A DNA stretch of 47,457 nucleotides from CAYJHC01 sp964369465 (GCA_964369465.1 CAYJEX010000013.1:1-47457); one strand, 5' to 3'. Counted from the first letter of the stretch, positions 10,401 to 18,117 are shown. Notes: generated from the letters alone by a model not told the origin. Numbers and translations: made by a program.

Positions 10401-10578
10401 CAATCACATGATGTATTCCTGGCTTGCCATTTGCAGTTGGAGGCCCTTCATAAAACACAAATGATGTGTTACCTTTTCTAGTATCCACACATTTTTGTAG
10501 TAAATTTTCGCTTTCCCATTTGTCTGCTTGATCCATTTGAAATTCTGCAATTGGCTTTTCTGATAATTGTTTGAACAT
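7465..10578 (-). CDS. ileS: Isoleucyl-tRNA synthetase, IleRS2 type, with GIHH motif
   Basis: Charges tRNA-Ile. At 1037 residues with this N-terminus it belongs to the IleRS2 (eukaryote-like) clade. The class I signature after PPTANGKP reads GIHH (residues 54-57, DNA 10408-10419) where the usual class I motif is HxGH. This is the swapped GXHH form described in some mupirocin-hyper-resistant IleRS2 enzymes. The second signature, GKKMSKSKGN, is intact. Several Cys pairs (CPRCG, CWRCG, CECG, CDKCG) suggest metal-binding knuckles. The editing and anticodon-binding regions look complete. It is preceded by a T-box leader and its own promoter, and followed directly by rlmN. Confidence 0.97.
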   Translation of the reverse strand: MFKQLSEKPIAEFQMDQADKWESENLLQKCVDTRKGNTSFVFYEGPPTANGKPGIHHVIARALKDSVCRYKTMKGFEVKRKAGWDTHGLPVEIEVEKQLNMSGKQDIEDYGIKAFNEKCRESVFTYESMWRDMTKRMGYLIDLENPYITLDNNYIETGWWIINEFFKEGLIYEGHKILPYCPRCGTGLASHEVAQGYKEVKSLTITAKFKRKDENEYFLAWTTTPWTLASNVSLTVGAKIDYLKVKATSGEEEGNIFYVAKALADKVFKGIEYEVIKELKGSELEHIEYEQLMPFIQVDKKAFYVTCADYVTTEDGTGIVHTAPAFGEDDYNTGRRYGLPVPNPVDGDGKYTDTPWEGRFVLEEGLDIDILKYLLSDGKVFSKEKMEHNYPHCWRCGTPLIYYASPSWYIEMTKLKDDLVKNNNSTNWFPDFIGEKRFGNWIENVNDWAISRNRYWGTPIPIWKCECGHLECVGSREDLVNKVIEDIDATIELHKPYVDDIHIKCDKCGKEMSRIPEVMDCWFDSGAVPFAQHHYPFENKEIFDDELFPADFICEGIDQTRGWFYSLMAISTFIKKKSPYKNVLVNDLILDKEGKKMSKSKGNVVDPFLLFDKYGADAVRWYLLHVSPAWSPTKFDEEGLIEVVSKYFGTLKNVYNFFVLYSNQDEINPSEFEISYEDRPELDRWIISKYNKLIKEVTEEMDQYDHMKSVRKIQYFVSEDLSNWYIRRARRRFWVEELTEDKKAVYATTYEILIGVAKLMAPFAPFLADEIYINLTDEESVHTAYYPEHKESMIDSKVEERMDLIRDLVALGRGTREKEKIKVRQPLNSILVDGKYEDLISDFVPLILEELNVKDVVFEQELDDFMNFTLKPNFKVAGPTLGKNIKEFGNELNKVVAKELIEKLESSDSISMMINGENYSITKEMIDVKINAKDGFAVAMENNIFTILDTNISKELEDEGYAREIVSKVQQLRKQANFEMMDNIKIYLNTDEEVKNAVGIYNSYITKETLATEIIWEEKGSSYDINGHKAFIDVEKV

Positions 10579-10698
10579 TAACTTAACTCCTTTTCTTATT
10601 TTAATATCTTATTTGATATAAAGCACTTATATTACATTTTATGATTCGACCAATAGTAGTTTATACAGCCATTCATATAATTATAATTTACGATAATT

Positions 10699-10730
10699 AA
10701 AAATCCCTAATCGAAAACTTCGATTAGGGA
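10699..10730 (-). terminator. T-box-controlled terminator of ileS
   Basis: TCCCTAATCGAA pairs with TTCGATTAGGGA around a tiny loop and is followed by a T tract on the minus strand. Its 5' arm overlaps sequence that would pair with the T-box in the antiterminator. It ends about 120 nt before the ileS start. Confidence 0.9.
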
Positions 10731-10900
10731 CGATTATTAACCGCGGTACCACCCTAATTGTATCCTAAGATACCTCTTAATTTTTTATCTAAGCTCCAGA
10801 CTGATATTCAGCTACCATTTTTGCACTACTCCTTCTCAGCTAGCGGAGTTCTCTGTAAGGAAAATATGAGCCTACTGGTTCCTTCATTGCTTAATATTTA
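10699..10900 (-). promoter_or_regulatory. T-box riboswitch (isoleucine) of ileS
   Basis: The minus-strand leader of ileS contains the T-box sequence AGGGTGGTACCGCGG at about 10740-10754, which binds the uncharged tRNA acceptor end. The likely specifier codon is ATC (10803-10805) inside GAATATCAG, matching isoleucine. Upstream stem I elements, such as CAGAGAAC and GCTGAGAAGGAG, are recognisable. The leader ends with a terminator competing with the antiterminator. Low charged tRNA-Ile should permit ileS-rlmN transcription. Confidence 0.93.
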
Positions 10901-10909
10901 ATTAATATT

Positions 10910-10938
10910 ATTGTATATTTTTTTTATGTAAAAGTCAA
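10910..10938 (-). promoter_or_regulatory. Promoter of ileS
   Basis: TTGACT, a 17-bp spacer and TACAAT on the minus strand lie just upstream of the T-box leader. Back-to-back with the cshA promoter, the two -35 boxes are only about 18 bp apart. Confidence 0.8.
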
Positions 10939-10956
10939 TCAATTAACTGAGAATTC

Positions 10957-10985
10957 TTGACTTCTCTCCCCCTTCATGCTAGAAT
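10957..10985 (+). promoter_or_regulatory. Promoter of cshA
   Basis: TTGACT, a 17-bp spacer and TAGAAT on the plus strand, divergent from the ileS promoter. Transcription would start near 10992, giving a leader of about 110 nt before the cshA ATG that includes a terminator-like hairpin. Confidence 0.75.
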
Positions 10986-11013
10986 GAATAAGGTTAAATT
11001 ATTTCGAATGCGT

Positions 11014-11045
11014 AAACGAGGAATATTACTCCTCGTTTTTTTTAT
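11014..11045 (+). terminator. Terminator-like hairpin in the cshA leader (possible attenuator)
   Basis: AAACGAGGA pairs with TCCTCGTTT (9 bp, 7-nt loop), followed by a T tract reaching 11043. It has the form of a full intrinsic terminator, lying between the only clear promoter and the cshA start. The TCCTC of the 3' arm is complementary to the cshA ribosome site GAGGA (11093-11097), so an alternative pairing could also affect translation. It may mark a short stand-alone RNA instead. Confidence 0.65.
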
Positions 11046-11100
11046 TTCTACAAAAATCTAAAGATGTTAGATATTAAACATATAATAGAAAAGAGGAACA

Positions 11101-12696
11101 ATGTCAAAAATTACATTCAAGCAATTAGATTTGCTACCTAATATTCAAAGAGCTTTGGACGAATTAGGTTTTACATCTCCTACGGAAATTCAAGAAAAAG
11201 CCATTCCATTAATACGTACTGGAATAGATATTATAGGGCGCTCTCAGACAGGCACGGGGAAGACTTTGGCATTCTCGCTTCCAATAACTGAAATAATTGA
11301 ACCATCTGATAATAAAAAATCATCACCTCAAGCATTAATTTTATGTCCAACTAGGGAACTAGCTATGCAAGTATCTGAAGTGATTAAAAAAATAACAAAA
11401 CATTCTGACCATATTTTTGTAACTGAAGTATATGGTGGGGCTTCCTTAGACAAACAGTTTGCACAACTTCGAAAAGCGAATATTGTTATTGGGACACCTG
11501 GAAGAGTAATGGATCACATGCGACGCGGCACATTATTGCTTAATAATGTGAAAATGGTAATACTAGACGAAGCAGATGAAATGCTATCCATGGGGTTCAA
11601 GGAGGATATTGAAACAATTCTTATTGAAACACCTGCTGAAAGACAGACCATATTATTTTCAGCAACTATGCCTCCAGGAATAATGTCTATTACTAAAGAA
11701 TTTCAAGATAATCCAAAAATGCTTGTAACCAAAACCACAGAGCTTGCTGTAACAAATATAACTCAAAGTTATGTAGAAGTCCCATCTAACCAAAAATTTG
11801 AGGCATTAGACATTCTTTTATACTACTACGAACCAAAACTAGCCATTATATTTTGTAATACAAAAAAAATGGCAGAAGAACTTACAGGGCATCTAAATTC
11901 AGTTGGAATTGAGGCAGACGGTCTTCATGGTGACTTACGTCAATCTCAAAGAACTAACGTAATGAATAGATTCAAGTATGGTAAAACATCAATACTAGTA
12001 GCAACTGATGTAGCTGCTAGAGGAATAGACGTAGATGATGTCGAGTATGTATTCAATTTTGATTTACCTCAAAACTACGAATATTATATTCATCGTATTG
12101 GTAGAACTGGGCGTGTTGGAAAATCTGGCAACGCTATCACTCTTTGTACAAGCCGAAGACAAATTAATACTCTTTTGGATATTGCACATCGCACAAAATC
12201 TAAAATTGCTACGATGCCACTCCCTTCTTTCTCCGAAATTGTTAATAAAAGTTCTATTGGTAGCTTGTCAGCAATGAGAAGAGCATTAGCTGAAAAAAGT
12301 ATGCCAAAATATACTGAAATGCTAAATAAGCTCCAAGATGAAGGCTATAAATTAGAAGAGATAGCAATTTCAGCAATGGCACTATGTTTTGCTGAAAATG
12401 ATGCAATGAGGTCGTCATTAAAACCTGTTCAAATGGATACATCTTTTTCATATTCAAATGACAAAAGAAACAATCGCAAAAAAAGTTATAATTCTTCAAG
12501 CAAAAGAAGTAATAAGACAAGTACTTCTAACAGAAAAAAACAGAATAATACTGAAAAAAAATACAATTCTAAAGACAGCAAAGCCTCAACTTACGATAGC
12601 ATGAATAATCCAGAGAGAAAAGATAAAACAACCAGAAAATCAAAAAATATGTCTGAGCGAATGAATAACAAAAAAACCAAAAAAGCATCTTTCTAA
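11101..12696 (+). CDS. cshA: DEAD-box ATP-dependent RNA helicase
   Basis: A cytoplasmic RNA helicase of the CshA/DeaD family, 531 residues, involved in RNA decay, ribosome assembly or cold adaptation. The motifs are in order: Q-motif region TEIQEKAIPL, motif I SQTGTGKT, Ia PTRELA, II DEAD, III SAT, V ATDVAARGID and VI HRIGRTGR. After about residue 440 comes a tail rich in Ser, Asn, Lys and Arg with low complexity, as in CshA proteins, where it contacts RNA. The start has AGAGGA 4 nt upstream. Its leader carries a terminator-like hairpin, suggesting attenuation. The symbol is assigned by family and architecture; a DbpA role is less likely. Confidence 0.92.
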   Translation: MSKITFKQLDLLPNIQRALDELGFTSPTEIQEKAIPLIRTGIDIIGRSQTGTGKTLAFSLPITEIIEPSDNKKSSPQALILCPTRELAMQVSEVIKKITKHSDHIFVTEVYGGASLDKQFAQLRKANIVIGTPGRVMDHMRRGTLLLNNVKMVILDEADEMLSMGFKEDIETILIETPAERQTILFSATMPPGIMSITKEFQDNPKMLVTKTTELAVTNITQSYVEVPSNQKFEALDILLYYYEPKLAIIFCNTKKMAEELTGHLNSVGIEADGLHGDLRQSQRTNVMNRFKYGKTSILVATDVAARGIDVDDVEYVFNFDLPQNYEYYIHRIGRTGRVGKSGNAITLCTSRRQINTLLDIAHRTKSKIATMPLPSFSEIVNKSSIGSLSAMRRALAEKSMPKYTEMLNKLQDEGYKLEEIAISAMALCFAENDAMRSSLKPVQMDTSFSYSNDKRNNRKKSYNSSSKRSNKTSTSNRKKQNNTEKKYNSKDSKASTYDSMNNPERKDKTTRKSKNMSERMNNKKTKKASF

Positions 12697-12722
12697 TTTT
12701 AGAAAAGATGCTTATCTTTTTG
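12683..12722. terminator. Bidirectional terminator between cshA and the thioredoxin genes
   Basis: AAGCATCTTTCTAA pairs with TTAGAAAAGATGCTT (one bulged A). The hairpin overlaps the cshA stop codon. On plus it is followed by ATCTTTTTG; on minus by TTTTTTGGTTTTTTT. It can serve the two convergent units. Confidence 0.85.
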
Positions 12723-12773
12723 TATAAGCGAAAACCCGCGTTTAATACGGAGATGTTTTTCTCTATACATATA

Positions 12774-13097
12774 CTATTTCATTAAGTTGTTAATATCATC
12801 TATAGTTATTGGCTTATCTGGATCTGGAGAGGCAACAAGTCTTCCTACTGCTTCGCCATTTACAAACTTAATTACTGTAGGGTATAATTCGACGTTGTAT
12901 TTTTCTACAAGAGGCATATCATCATCTACATTAATATCCGCCAAAACAAAGTCAGGTGTTCCAGATGCAATTTCTTCTAATTTTGGGTGCAATATTACAC
13001 AATATGGGCACCATTCTGCTCCGAAGTATACTAATGCTTTTTCTTTTTCAAGAACATCTTTTTCAAAGGTTTTTTCTGTTGTATTTATTATTGACAT
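12774..13097 (-). CDS. Thioredoxin-like protein, CPYC active site
   Basis: A 107-residue thioredoxin-fold protein with active site WCPYC (Cys30 and Cys33) and the cis-proline loop in ELYPTVIKF. The CPYC dipeptide is the glutaredoxin type rather than the thioredoxin CGPC, which predicts a different redox potential. It has no signal peptide, so it is cytosolic. It lies 13 bp after a paralogue with CPDC in the same direction. The first 27 residues of the two are almost identical (TTEKTFEKDVLEKEKALVYF in both), while the remainder has diverged. The partner reductase is not in the window. Confidence 0.88.
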   Translation of the reverse strand: MSIINTTEKTFEKDVLEKEKALVYFGAEWCPYCVILHPKLEEIASGTPDFVLADINVDDDMPLVEKYNVELYPTVIKFVNGEAVGRLVASPDPDKPITIDDINNLMK

Positions 13098-13110
13098 ATT
13101 GTTCTCCCTT

Positions 13111-13434
13111 CTACTCCATTAATTTATAAATAGCTTCAATTGTGATTTCTTCATTGTTTGGTAAAGTTTCAATAATTTTATCAGTTTCTTTTCCTCGCTC
13201 AAACCTTGTTAAAGTGGGATAAAATTCAACTTGGTATTTTTCTACCAGTCCTTCTTCTTCATCAACATTTACATTTGCCATAACATAATCTGGATTTTCT
13301 TTAGCTATTTCCTCTAATTTTGGATATACTGCCACACAATCTGGGCACCAACCTGCTCCGAAGTATACTAATGCTTTTTCTTTTTCAAGAACATCTTTTT
13401 CAAAAGTCTTTTCTGTTGTTTTTATTATTTCCAT
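13111..13434 (-). CDS. Thioredoxin-like protein, CPDC active site
   Basis: A 107-residue thioredoxin-fold protein, upstream tandem paralogue of the gene at 12774. The active site reads WCPDC (Cys30, Cys33), which differs from thioredoxin (CGPC) and glutaredoxin (CPYC). The cis-Pro loop is EFYPTLTRF. Acidic residues after the loop (VDEEEGLVEKY) replace VDDDMPLVEKY in the sister. A stretch of roughly 55 bp around the active-site strand is nearly identical at the DNA level in the two genes (13018-13072 and 13355-13409), pointing to recent duplication or gene conversion. No reductase gene is adjacent. Confidence 0.88.
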   Translation of the reverse strand: MEIIKTTEKTFEKDVLEKEKALVYFGAGWCPDCVAVYPKLEEIAKENPDYVMANVNVDEEEGLVEKYQVEFYPTLTRFERGKETDKIIETLPNNEEITIEAIYKLME

Positions 13435-13499
13435 ATAATTTACTTCCTTCCAATTGTCAACTTTTCTTTCAAAGAAATGTATTATCGTAAATTAATTTT

Positions 13500-13520
13500 G
13501 GGGGAGACTAGGCCTCCCCC
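13500..13520 (-). terminator. GC-rich hairpin after the GPH symporter
   Basis: GGGGGAG pairs with CTCCCCC around a 7-nt loop. On minus it is followed by AAAATTAATTT, so the U tract is weak. It lies between the symporter stop and the thioredoxin pair and may only partly terminate the sigma-54 operon. Confidence 0.5.
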
Positions 13521-13600
13521 TTATTACATATTTTATTATACAACTCTTTACTTGTATCTGAAAATTATAATGTTTGCATTTTATAATTCATAATATGTGA

Positions 13601-15028
13601 TTATAAAAGTTTTTCAAATCCTTCAGTATTGTACTCTTTTCCTTCACGTTTTAGTTGAAGTTGAGCTGATAATTTTTCATATGTTTTCTTATTCATTGGG
13701 CTTAAAGCATAAAGTGCTACTGCTATCAACATTAATGCTCCTGGATAAAGTGTAAACATATAATTTATTTGTGCTACAGCTTCAGCTGTTTGTACAGTTG
13801 CGTTAGCATCATAACCAGATACTTCAAGAAGTATACCTGCTAAAGTCGCAGCAATTGCATATGCAATTTTGTTTGTACAAAGCGAGAATGCCAAAATAGT
13901 TCCTTCTCTTCTTTTTCCATTTTTAAATTCATCAATTTCCGAAACGTCATAAATAAGAGCAGTACTAATTGCCCAGTATGAACCTGAACCTGGAGAATAC
14001 AATAGCATATAAATTATTAATCCTAATGCTGTTGATACTCCTATCCATGTATATCCAATAAGCGCTAAACCAGAGAAAGCTATACCAATCATAATTACAT
14101 ATTTCTTGTCGAATTTTTTTACGATTGGAACAAGCAAGAATACACACGCAAATCCTGCAAACGTCATAGTCGTATAGAATGCACTTAAAGCAATCAAGTC
14201 TAACTGTGCTACATATAATACATAGTAGAATGTAGATGCTACAAATAGTGCCATTGCTACTCTATATATAAGTGATGCTGCTGTTAAAATTAGGAATGTT
14301 TTTATTTTTAATATTTCCCAAACATCTTTAAATATATTTGTATTTCTCTTTTCAACTTGAGATTCTGCTTCTAAGTTAATGTCTCTTCCCCTTGTAGATG
14401 CAACTGCTATCAAAATAAATATACATCCTGCACCTGCAATAAATTTAGTTGTCAATGACCATGCATCAGGTTCTTCCATTCCTGTACTTAATAAATAAGC
14501 AACTATTAGAGGAGGTGCTGCAGATCCTAAATATACACCAACATATTGTAACATTTGACTTAATACTCTTGTCATTGTTCTATCATTGTAATCTGTAACG
14601 ATAGATGCTCCAAGTGAGTAATATGGAACCATTACACAAGTATATAGCGTATAATACATAATTGCTACTATAATAAAGTATGCATTTTTTCCAGCTTCTG
14701 AGAATTCAACTGGAGTAAACAGTGCCCATTGTGCAAGTGTAAATGGCACTACAGCAAATAGCATCCAAGGTCTTCTTCTACCAAACCTTGATTTAGTTCT
14801 GTCTGATAAGTTTCCAATAATTGGGTCAGTAATTGCATCCCAAAATACAGCCAATCCTATAATCCCACCAGCTACCGCAGGGTTAACACCCGCCATGTTT
14901 GTCAAGAAAAATAGTAAGAATCCAGCGATATAGTCAGCCGAAGTTGAGTCAGTTGCTGATCCGATTCCGTAACCCAATTTTACCCGAAACGGGAGTTTTT
15001 GAGTAATCTCTTTTTTTTCAATATTCAT
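13601..15028 (-). CDS. GPH-family sugar/cation symporter (MFS)
   Basis: A 475-residue, 12-TM inner-membrane transporter of the glycoside-pentoside-hexuronide family (MelB/YihO type). The N-terminal part has the diagnostic AVFWDAITDPIIGNLSDRT followed by SRFGRRRPWM, with the cation-site Asp residues in TM2. Most family members import glycosides with Na+ or H+; the neighbours here (amidohydrolase and cysteine-desulfidase-like protein) suggest a non-sugar or conjugated substrate, which is inference. It is last in an apparent three-gene operon, 74 bp after the desulfidase-like gene. Confidence 0.88.
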   Translation of the reverse strand: MNIEKKEITQKLPFRVKLGYGIGSATDSTSADYIAGFLLFFLTNMAGVNPAVAGGIIGLAVFWDAITDPIIGNLSDRTKSRFGRRRPWMLFAVVPFTLAQWALFTPVEFSEAGKNAYFIIVAIMYYTLYTCVMVPYYSLGASIVTDYNDRTMTRVLSQMLQYVGVYLGSAAPPLIVAYLLSTGMEEPDAWSLTTKFIAGAGCIFILIAVASTRGRDINLEAESQVEKRNTNIFKDVWEILKIKTFLILTAASLIYRVAMALFVASTFYYVLYVAQLDLIALSAFYTTMTFAGFACVFLLVPIVKKFDKKYVIMIGIAFSGLALIGYTWIGVSTALGLIIYMLLYSPGSGSYWAISTALIYDVSEIDEFKNGKRREGTILAFSLCTNKIAYAIAATLAGILLEVSGYDANATVQTAEAVAQINYMFTLYPGALMLIAVALYALSPMNKKTYEKLSAQLQLKREGKEYNTEGFEKLL

Positions 15029-15102
15029 GTTTGCAATCTCCTTTCATTCATAGTGAAATAATTTAAGTAAAATAACATATATAAAAAATTCAATTGAATT
15101 TT

Positions 15103-16392
15103 CTAAGCAAGCATCATTTCCATTATCTCTTTATCTGTTTCATACATACCCTCTTTTGCTAGTCTACCAATGTTTCTTATTGTATTTTCTACATCATCAG
15201 CAATTAATCCATCTCCTCCATAAAAAGATTTACCTCTTTTGCTCATTTCATATCCCATTATACCTGCATCTATAGCTGAAGCCATTTTCGCTGCGCAAGA
15301 TGATTTTGCACCATCACATACCATCCCTGAAACAATTCCCAAAGTATTGATTAATGATTGTACTACTGCATCATATTCTTCATCATTTAAGTATGCTATT
15401 GCAGCCGATGCTCCTGCTCCTGCACTAACAACGCCACAAAACGCTGATAATCTTCCAATAAATTTTTTCTGATATAAAGTAAACAAATCAGAAATTATCA
15501 AAGCTCTAATCAATTTTTCTTTTGGAACTCCCAGGGATCTAGCATATGCAATTACAGGGAGTGATGCTGCAATCCCTTGATTTCCACTTCCCGAAACAAT
15601 TACAACTGGCAAATCACATCCATTCATCCTAGCCTCAGATGCAGCTGCAGCCTCAGCTTTTGCACATTCCTTTATATTGTTTTCTGAAAACTCCATAAGT
15701 TGTTTCCCTATACAAGCACCATAATTTTTTTTCATTCCCTCTTTCGAAATTTGAGTATTGTATTCTATTTGTTTTGAAATTACTTCTTCTACATCTTCTA
15801 TTTTCACCGAAAGTGCAAAATCATATATATCCTTAATTGATAATAGCTCATAATCACTATCTGTATTTTTCTCTATTACTTTTGCTAATTCACCTTTTAG
15901 AGGTTCTCCATTTTTCTCAATGTAAACCACATTAGTATGCTCTTTTACAATTTGAACTTTCGCTTCACCTTTTGCAGAAATGATTTCTACAATAATATTC
16001 AAGTTTTCTTCGTCTTTAATTACTTCAATATTTACTGGTACTTTTTTCAAGAACAGCTCAGTCGTTTTTCTTTCTTCATCTGTAATCTCTGCTAGTACTT
16101 CTAATCCGTTCTCGCTTTTGCCACCACAAATTCCTATTGCTGTTGCAACTTCTATTCCCTTTTTATTTCCAGAATTAGGAACAATTACACTTTTTACATT
16201 TTTCAATATATTTCCGCTACTAAATACATTTACTTTTTCTATTTCATTAACAGAAACTTCTTTTCCTAGCACATCTTTACATAAAGCCGCACAATATGCC
16301 AACGCAATAGGCTCAGTGCAACCCATAGAAGGAACTAATTCCTTTTTAATTATTCTTAAATATGCTTTATATTTTTCACTTGTATTTTCCAT
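15103..16392 (-). CDS. L-cysteine desulfidase-like protein (UPF0597/CyuA family)
   Basis: A 429-residue member of the serine-dehydratase-alpha-like UPF0597 family, whose characterised members (CyuA, MJ1025) break L-cysteine down to pyruvate, ammonia and sulfide with a 4Fe-4S cluster. The motif PSMGCTEPIA near residue 25 and the MVCDGAKSSCAAK motif about two-thirds in supply the cluster-type cysteines. The region VSGSGNQGIAASLPVIAYA is family-typical. It has no membrane segments. It lies 36 bp after the amidohydrolase gene and upstream of the symporter, so all three are probably expressed from the sigma-54 promoter. A related thiol or hydroxy amino acid could be the true substrate. Confidence 0.87.
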   Translation of the reverse strand: MENTSEKYKAYLRIIKKELVPSMGCTEPIALAYCAALCKDVLGKEVSVNEIEKVNVFSSGNILKNVKSVIVPNSGNKKGIEVATAIGICGGKSENGLEVLAEITDEERKTTELFLKKVPVNIEVIKDEENLNIIVEIISAKGEAKVQIVKEHTNVVYIEKNGEPLKGELAKVIEKNTDSDYELLSIKDIYDFALSVKIEDVEEVISKQIEYNTQISKEGMKKNYGACIGKQLMEFSENNIKECAKAEAAAASEARMNGCDLPVVIVSGSGNQGIAASLPVIAYARSLGVPKEKLIRALIISDLFTLYQKKFIGRLSAFCGVVSAGAGASAAIAYLNDEEYDAVVQSLINTLGIVSGMVCDGAKSSCAAKMASAIDAGIMGYEMSKRGKSFYGGDGLIADDVENTIRNIGRLAKEGMYETDKEIMEMMLA

Positions 16393-16428
16393 TTATATCT
16401 TTTCCTTCCTAATATTAAATTGGATAAT

Positions 16429-18069
16429 TTACATTGAAAATATTTCTTTTCCCTCAGCAAAAGTTTTTATAACTTTTACATCTTCGAGAGTTTTAGGATC
16501 AATTTCCAAAATATTTTTATTTAAAACAATAAAGTCTGCATCTTTTCCTACTTTCAAGCTCCCTGTTATCTTTTCTTTTCCAACCATATATGCACCATTA
16601 ATTGTAAAAGCCTTTATCATATCATGTATTGTCAAGCGCTCTTCTGGAGCCAAGACTTTTTCTAGATCATCCGCTTTCTCAGGTAAGGCTCTCTGCATAC
16701 CAAATCTAATTCCAGCCAGTGGATTTGGTTCTGGTGTTACTGGAAAATCGCTAGCAGCAGCCAAATTTATGTTTTCATCTAACAAGCTTTTCATCGGATA
16801 CTCTTTAGATGCTCTTTCTTCTCCAAGAAATGGCACTTCAATAAGATCATAAAATTCCTCTTTTGCAAACCAGTATGGGTTTGACGATACTGTTATTTGT
16901 AAATCTTTAATTCTTTTTATATCTTCTTTATCTATAATTTGTGCATGTGCAAAAGTATTTCTTCTATCCTTATTTCCGTTTATTTTTGCAACTCTTTCTA
17001 AGGCTTCAATTGTTTGTAGTGTTGCAGCATCACCAATAACGTGGAAATGTGACCAAAAGTTATTGTTATCTAATTTGAGCAAAGTTTGAAACAATTTCTC
17101 ATCATCCCATAGTTTTGTTCCTGTATCTTCTGGTTTATTCTTATATGGTTCCTTTAAGTATGCCGTACCATTTTCCACAACTCCATCTATGAAAAATTTG
17201 ACAGAAAAGGCTTGATACATTCCGCAGTCAAACTTTTTCCCTTCTTTGATTACTTCATCTACATATTCTGTGTCATCAATTTTCGTGTGAATAGATGCAG
17301 TAACTTTGAAGAGTAGTTCATCATTTTTGGCCAATTTCGCTAGTGCTTTATGCCCAGTAGAATTCAATTCTACTTTGGCATCATGAACCATAGTAATTCC
17401 ATATTTTGCCATTTCAGTTTGATAGTGAATCCATGCTTGCTCATATTCTTCTTGTGAATATTTATGTGTAATTGGTTCTACAAGTTGTGCAGCTTCTTCT
17501 CTTATCGTTCCTAAAGGTTCTTTTGTTACCAAATCTCGTTCAATAACTCCACCCTCAACATTTTTTGTAAAGGAATTAATATTTGCAAGATCAAGCGCTT
17601 TTGAATTAAGCCATAATGCATGATGATCATTTGAAAATAGTATTATAGGTTTTTCAGACGATATTTCATCTAGCATTTCTTTCCTAGGTCCTATTTCGTC
17701 GAATAAAGACAATGACCAACCCGCTCCCATAATTGTTTCTAAATCCGGATTATCTACTATAAATTGTTTGATTATTTCCACATATCCCTCAACAGTAGTA
17801 CATTTACCCAAATCTACTTCAAAAATCATTTCAGGGCCTGCTAAAGTTGGATGTGCATGTGATTCCATGAAACCAGGCATTACAAAATTATTTTTCAAAT
17901 CAATTTCTTGAACTTCTACTGCCCATATATCATTTATAATATTCTTTACATCTTCATACTCGCCTATGGCAATTATCGTCTTTCCTTTAACAGCCATTGC
18001 ATTTGCGAATGGGATATCTTCTTCAACAGTATGGATATACCCATTGTGAAAAAGTTTGATATTATTCAT
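16429..18069 (-). CDS. YtcJ-like metal-dependent amidohydrolase
   Basis: A 546-residue member of the amidohydrolase superfamily, YtcJ/amidohydrolase-3 type. Metal-ligand motifs are visible in order: SHAHPT near residue 70, FHVIGDAA, FAHAQ and AASDFPVTPEPNP with the late Asp. It has no signal peptide. The substrate is unknown; the operon suggests it releases an amino acid or thiol from an imported conjugate. The start is odd. ATG at 18069 has only GAG close by, while a strong AGGAGG lies about 55 nt upstream before a GTG mini-ORF in the same frame that stops one codon before this ATG. Translation may be coupled to that leader ORF. Confidence 0.88.
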   Translation of the reverse strand: MNNIKLFHNGYIHTVEEDIPFANAMAVKGKTIIAIGEYEDVKNIINDIWAVEVQEIDLKNNFVMPGFMESHAHPTLAGPEMIFEVDLGKCTTVEGYVEIIKQFIVDNPDLETIMGAGWSLSLFDEIGPRKEMLDEISSEKPIILFSNDHHALWLNSKALDLANINSFTKNVEGGVIERDLVTKEPLGTIREEAAQLVEPITHKYSQEEYEQAWIHYQTEMAKYGITMVHDAKVELNSTGHKALAKLAKNDELLFKVTASIHTKIDDTEYVDEVIKEGKKFDCGMYQAFSVKFFIDGVVENGTAYLKEPYKNKPEDTGTKLWDDEKLFQTLLKLDNNNFWSHFHVIGDAATLQTIEALERVAKINGNKDRRNTFAHAQIIDKEDIKRIKDLQITVSSNPYWFAKEEFYDLIEVPFLGEERASKEYPMKSLLDENINLAAASDFPVTPEPNPLAGIRFGMQRALPEKADDLEKVLAPEERLTIHDMIKAFTINGAYMVGKEKITGSLKVGKDADFIVLNKNILEIDPKTLEDVKVIKTFAEGKEIFSM

Positions 18070-18072
18070 ATC

Positions 18073-18117
18073 TCAATTTCGTGTGATTAAAAATTCAATT
18101 TGAAAGAGAATTTGCAC
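18073..18117 (-). CDS. Possible 14-codon leader ORF of the sigma-54 operon
   Basis: Begins GTG, preceded by AGGAGG (18122-18127) with 4 nt between, and ends TGA at 18075-18073. Only one codon, GAT, then separates it from the amidohydrolase ATG, in the same frame. The peptide would read MQILFQIEFLITRN. An overlapping ATG in another frame gives an 8-codon alternative. It may couple translation, or be the remains of a longer N-terminus cut by a stop codon. No proof of translation is possible from sequence alone. Confidence 0.4.
   Translation of the reverse strand: MQILFQIEFLITRN

Noticed and set aside
11081..11086. TATAAT as a second cshA promoter
   Set aside because: No -35 at a suitable distance, and it lies so close to the ribosome site that the transcript would lack a leader able to hold it.
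15980..16852. A 290-codon plus-strand open frame
   Set aside because: It lies antisense to the desulfidase-like and amidohydrolase genes, has Ser/Phe-rich low-complexity sequence without any family motif, and bridges two good genes.
18073..18075. UGA before the amidohydrolase as a selenocysteine codon
   Set aside because: No SECIS-like hairpin is evident right after it, and amidohydrolases of this type have no Cys or Sec at such a position; a simple stop is more likely.
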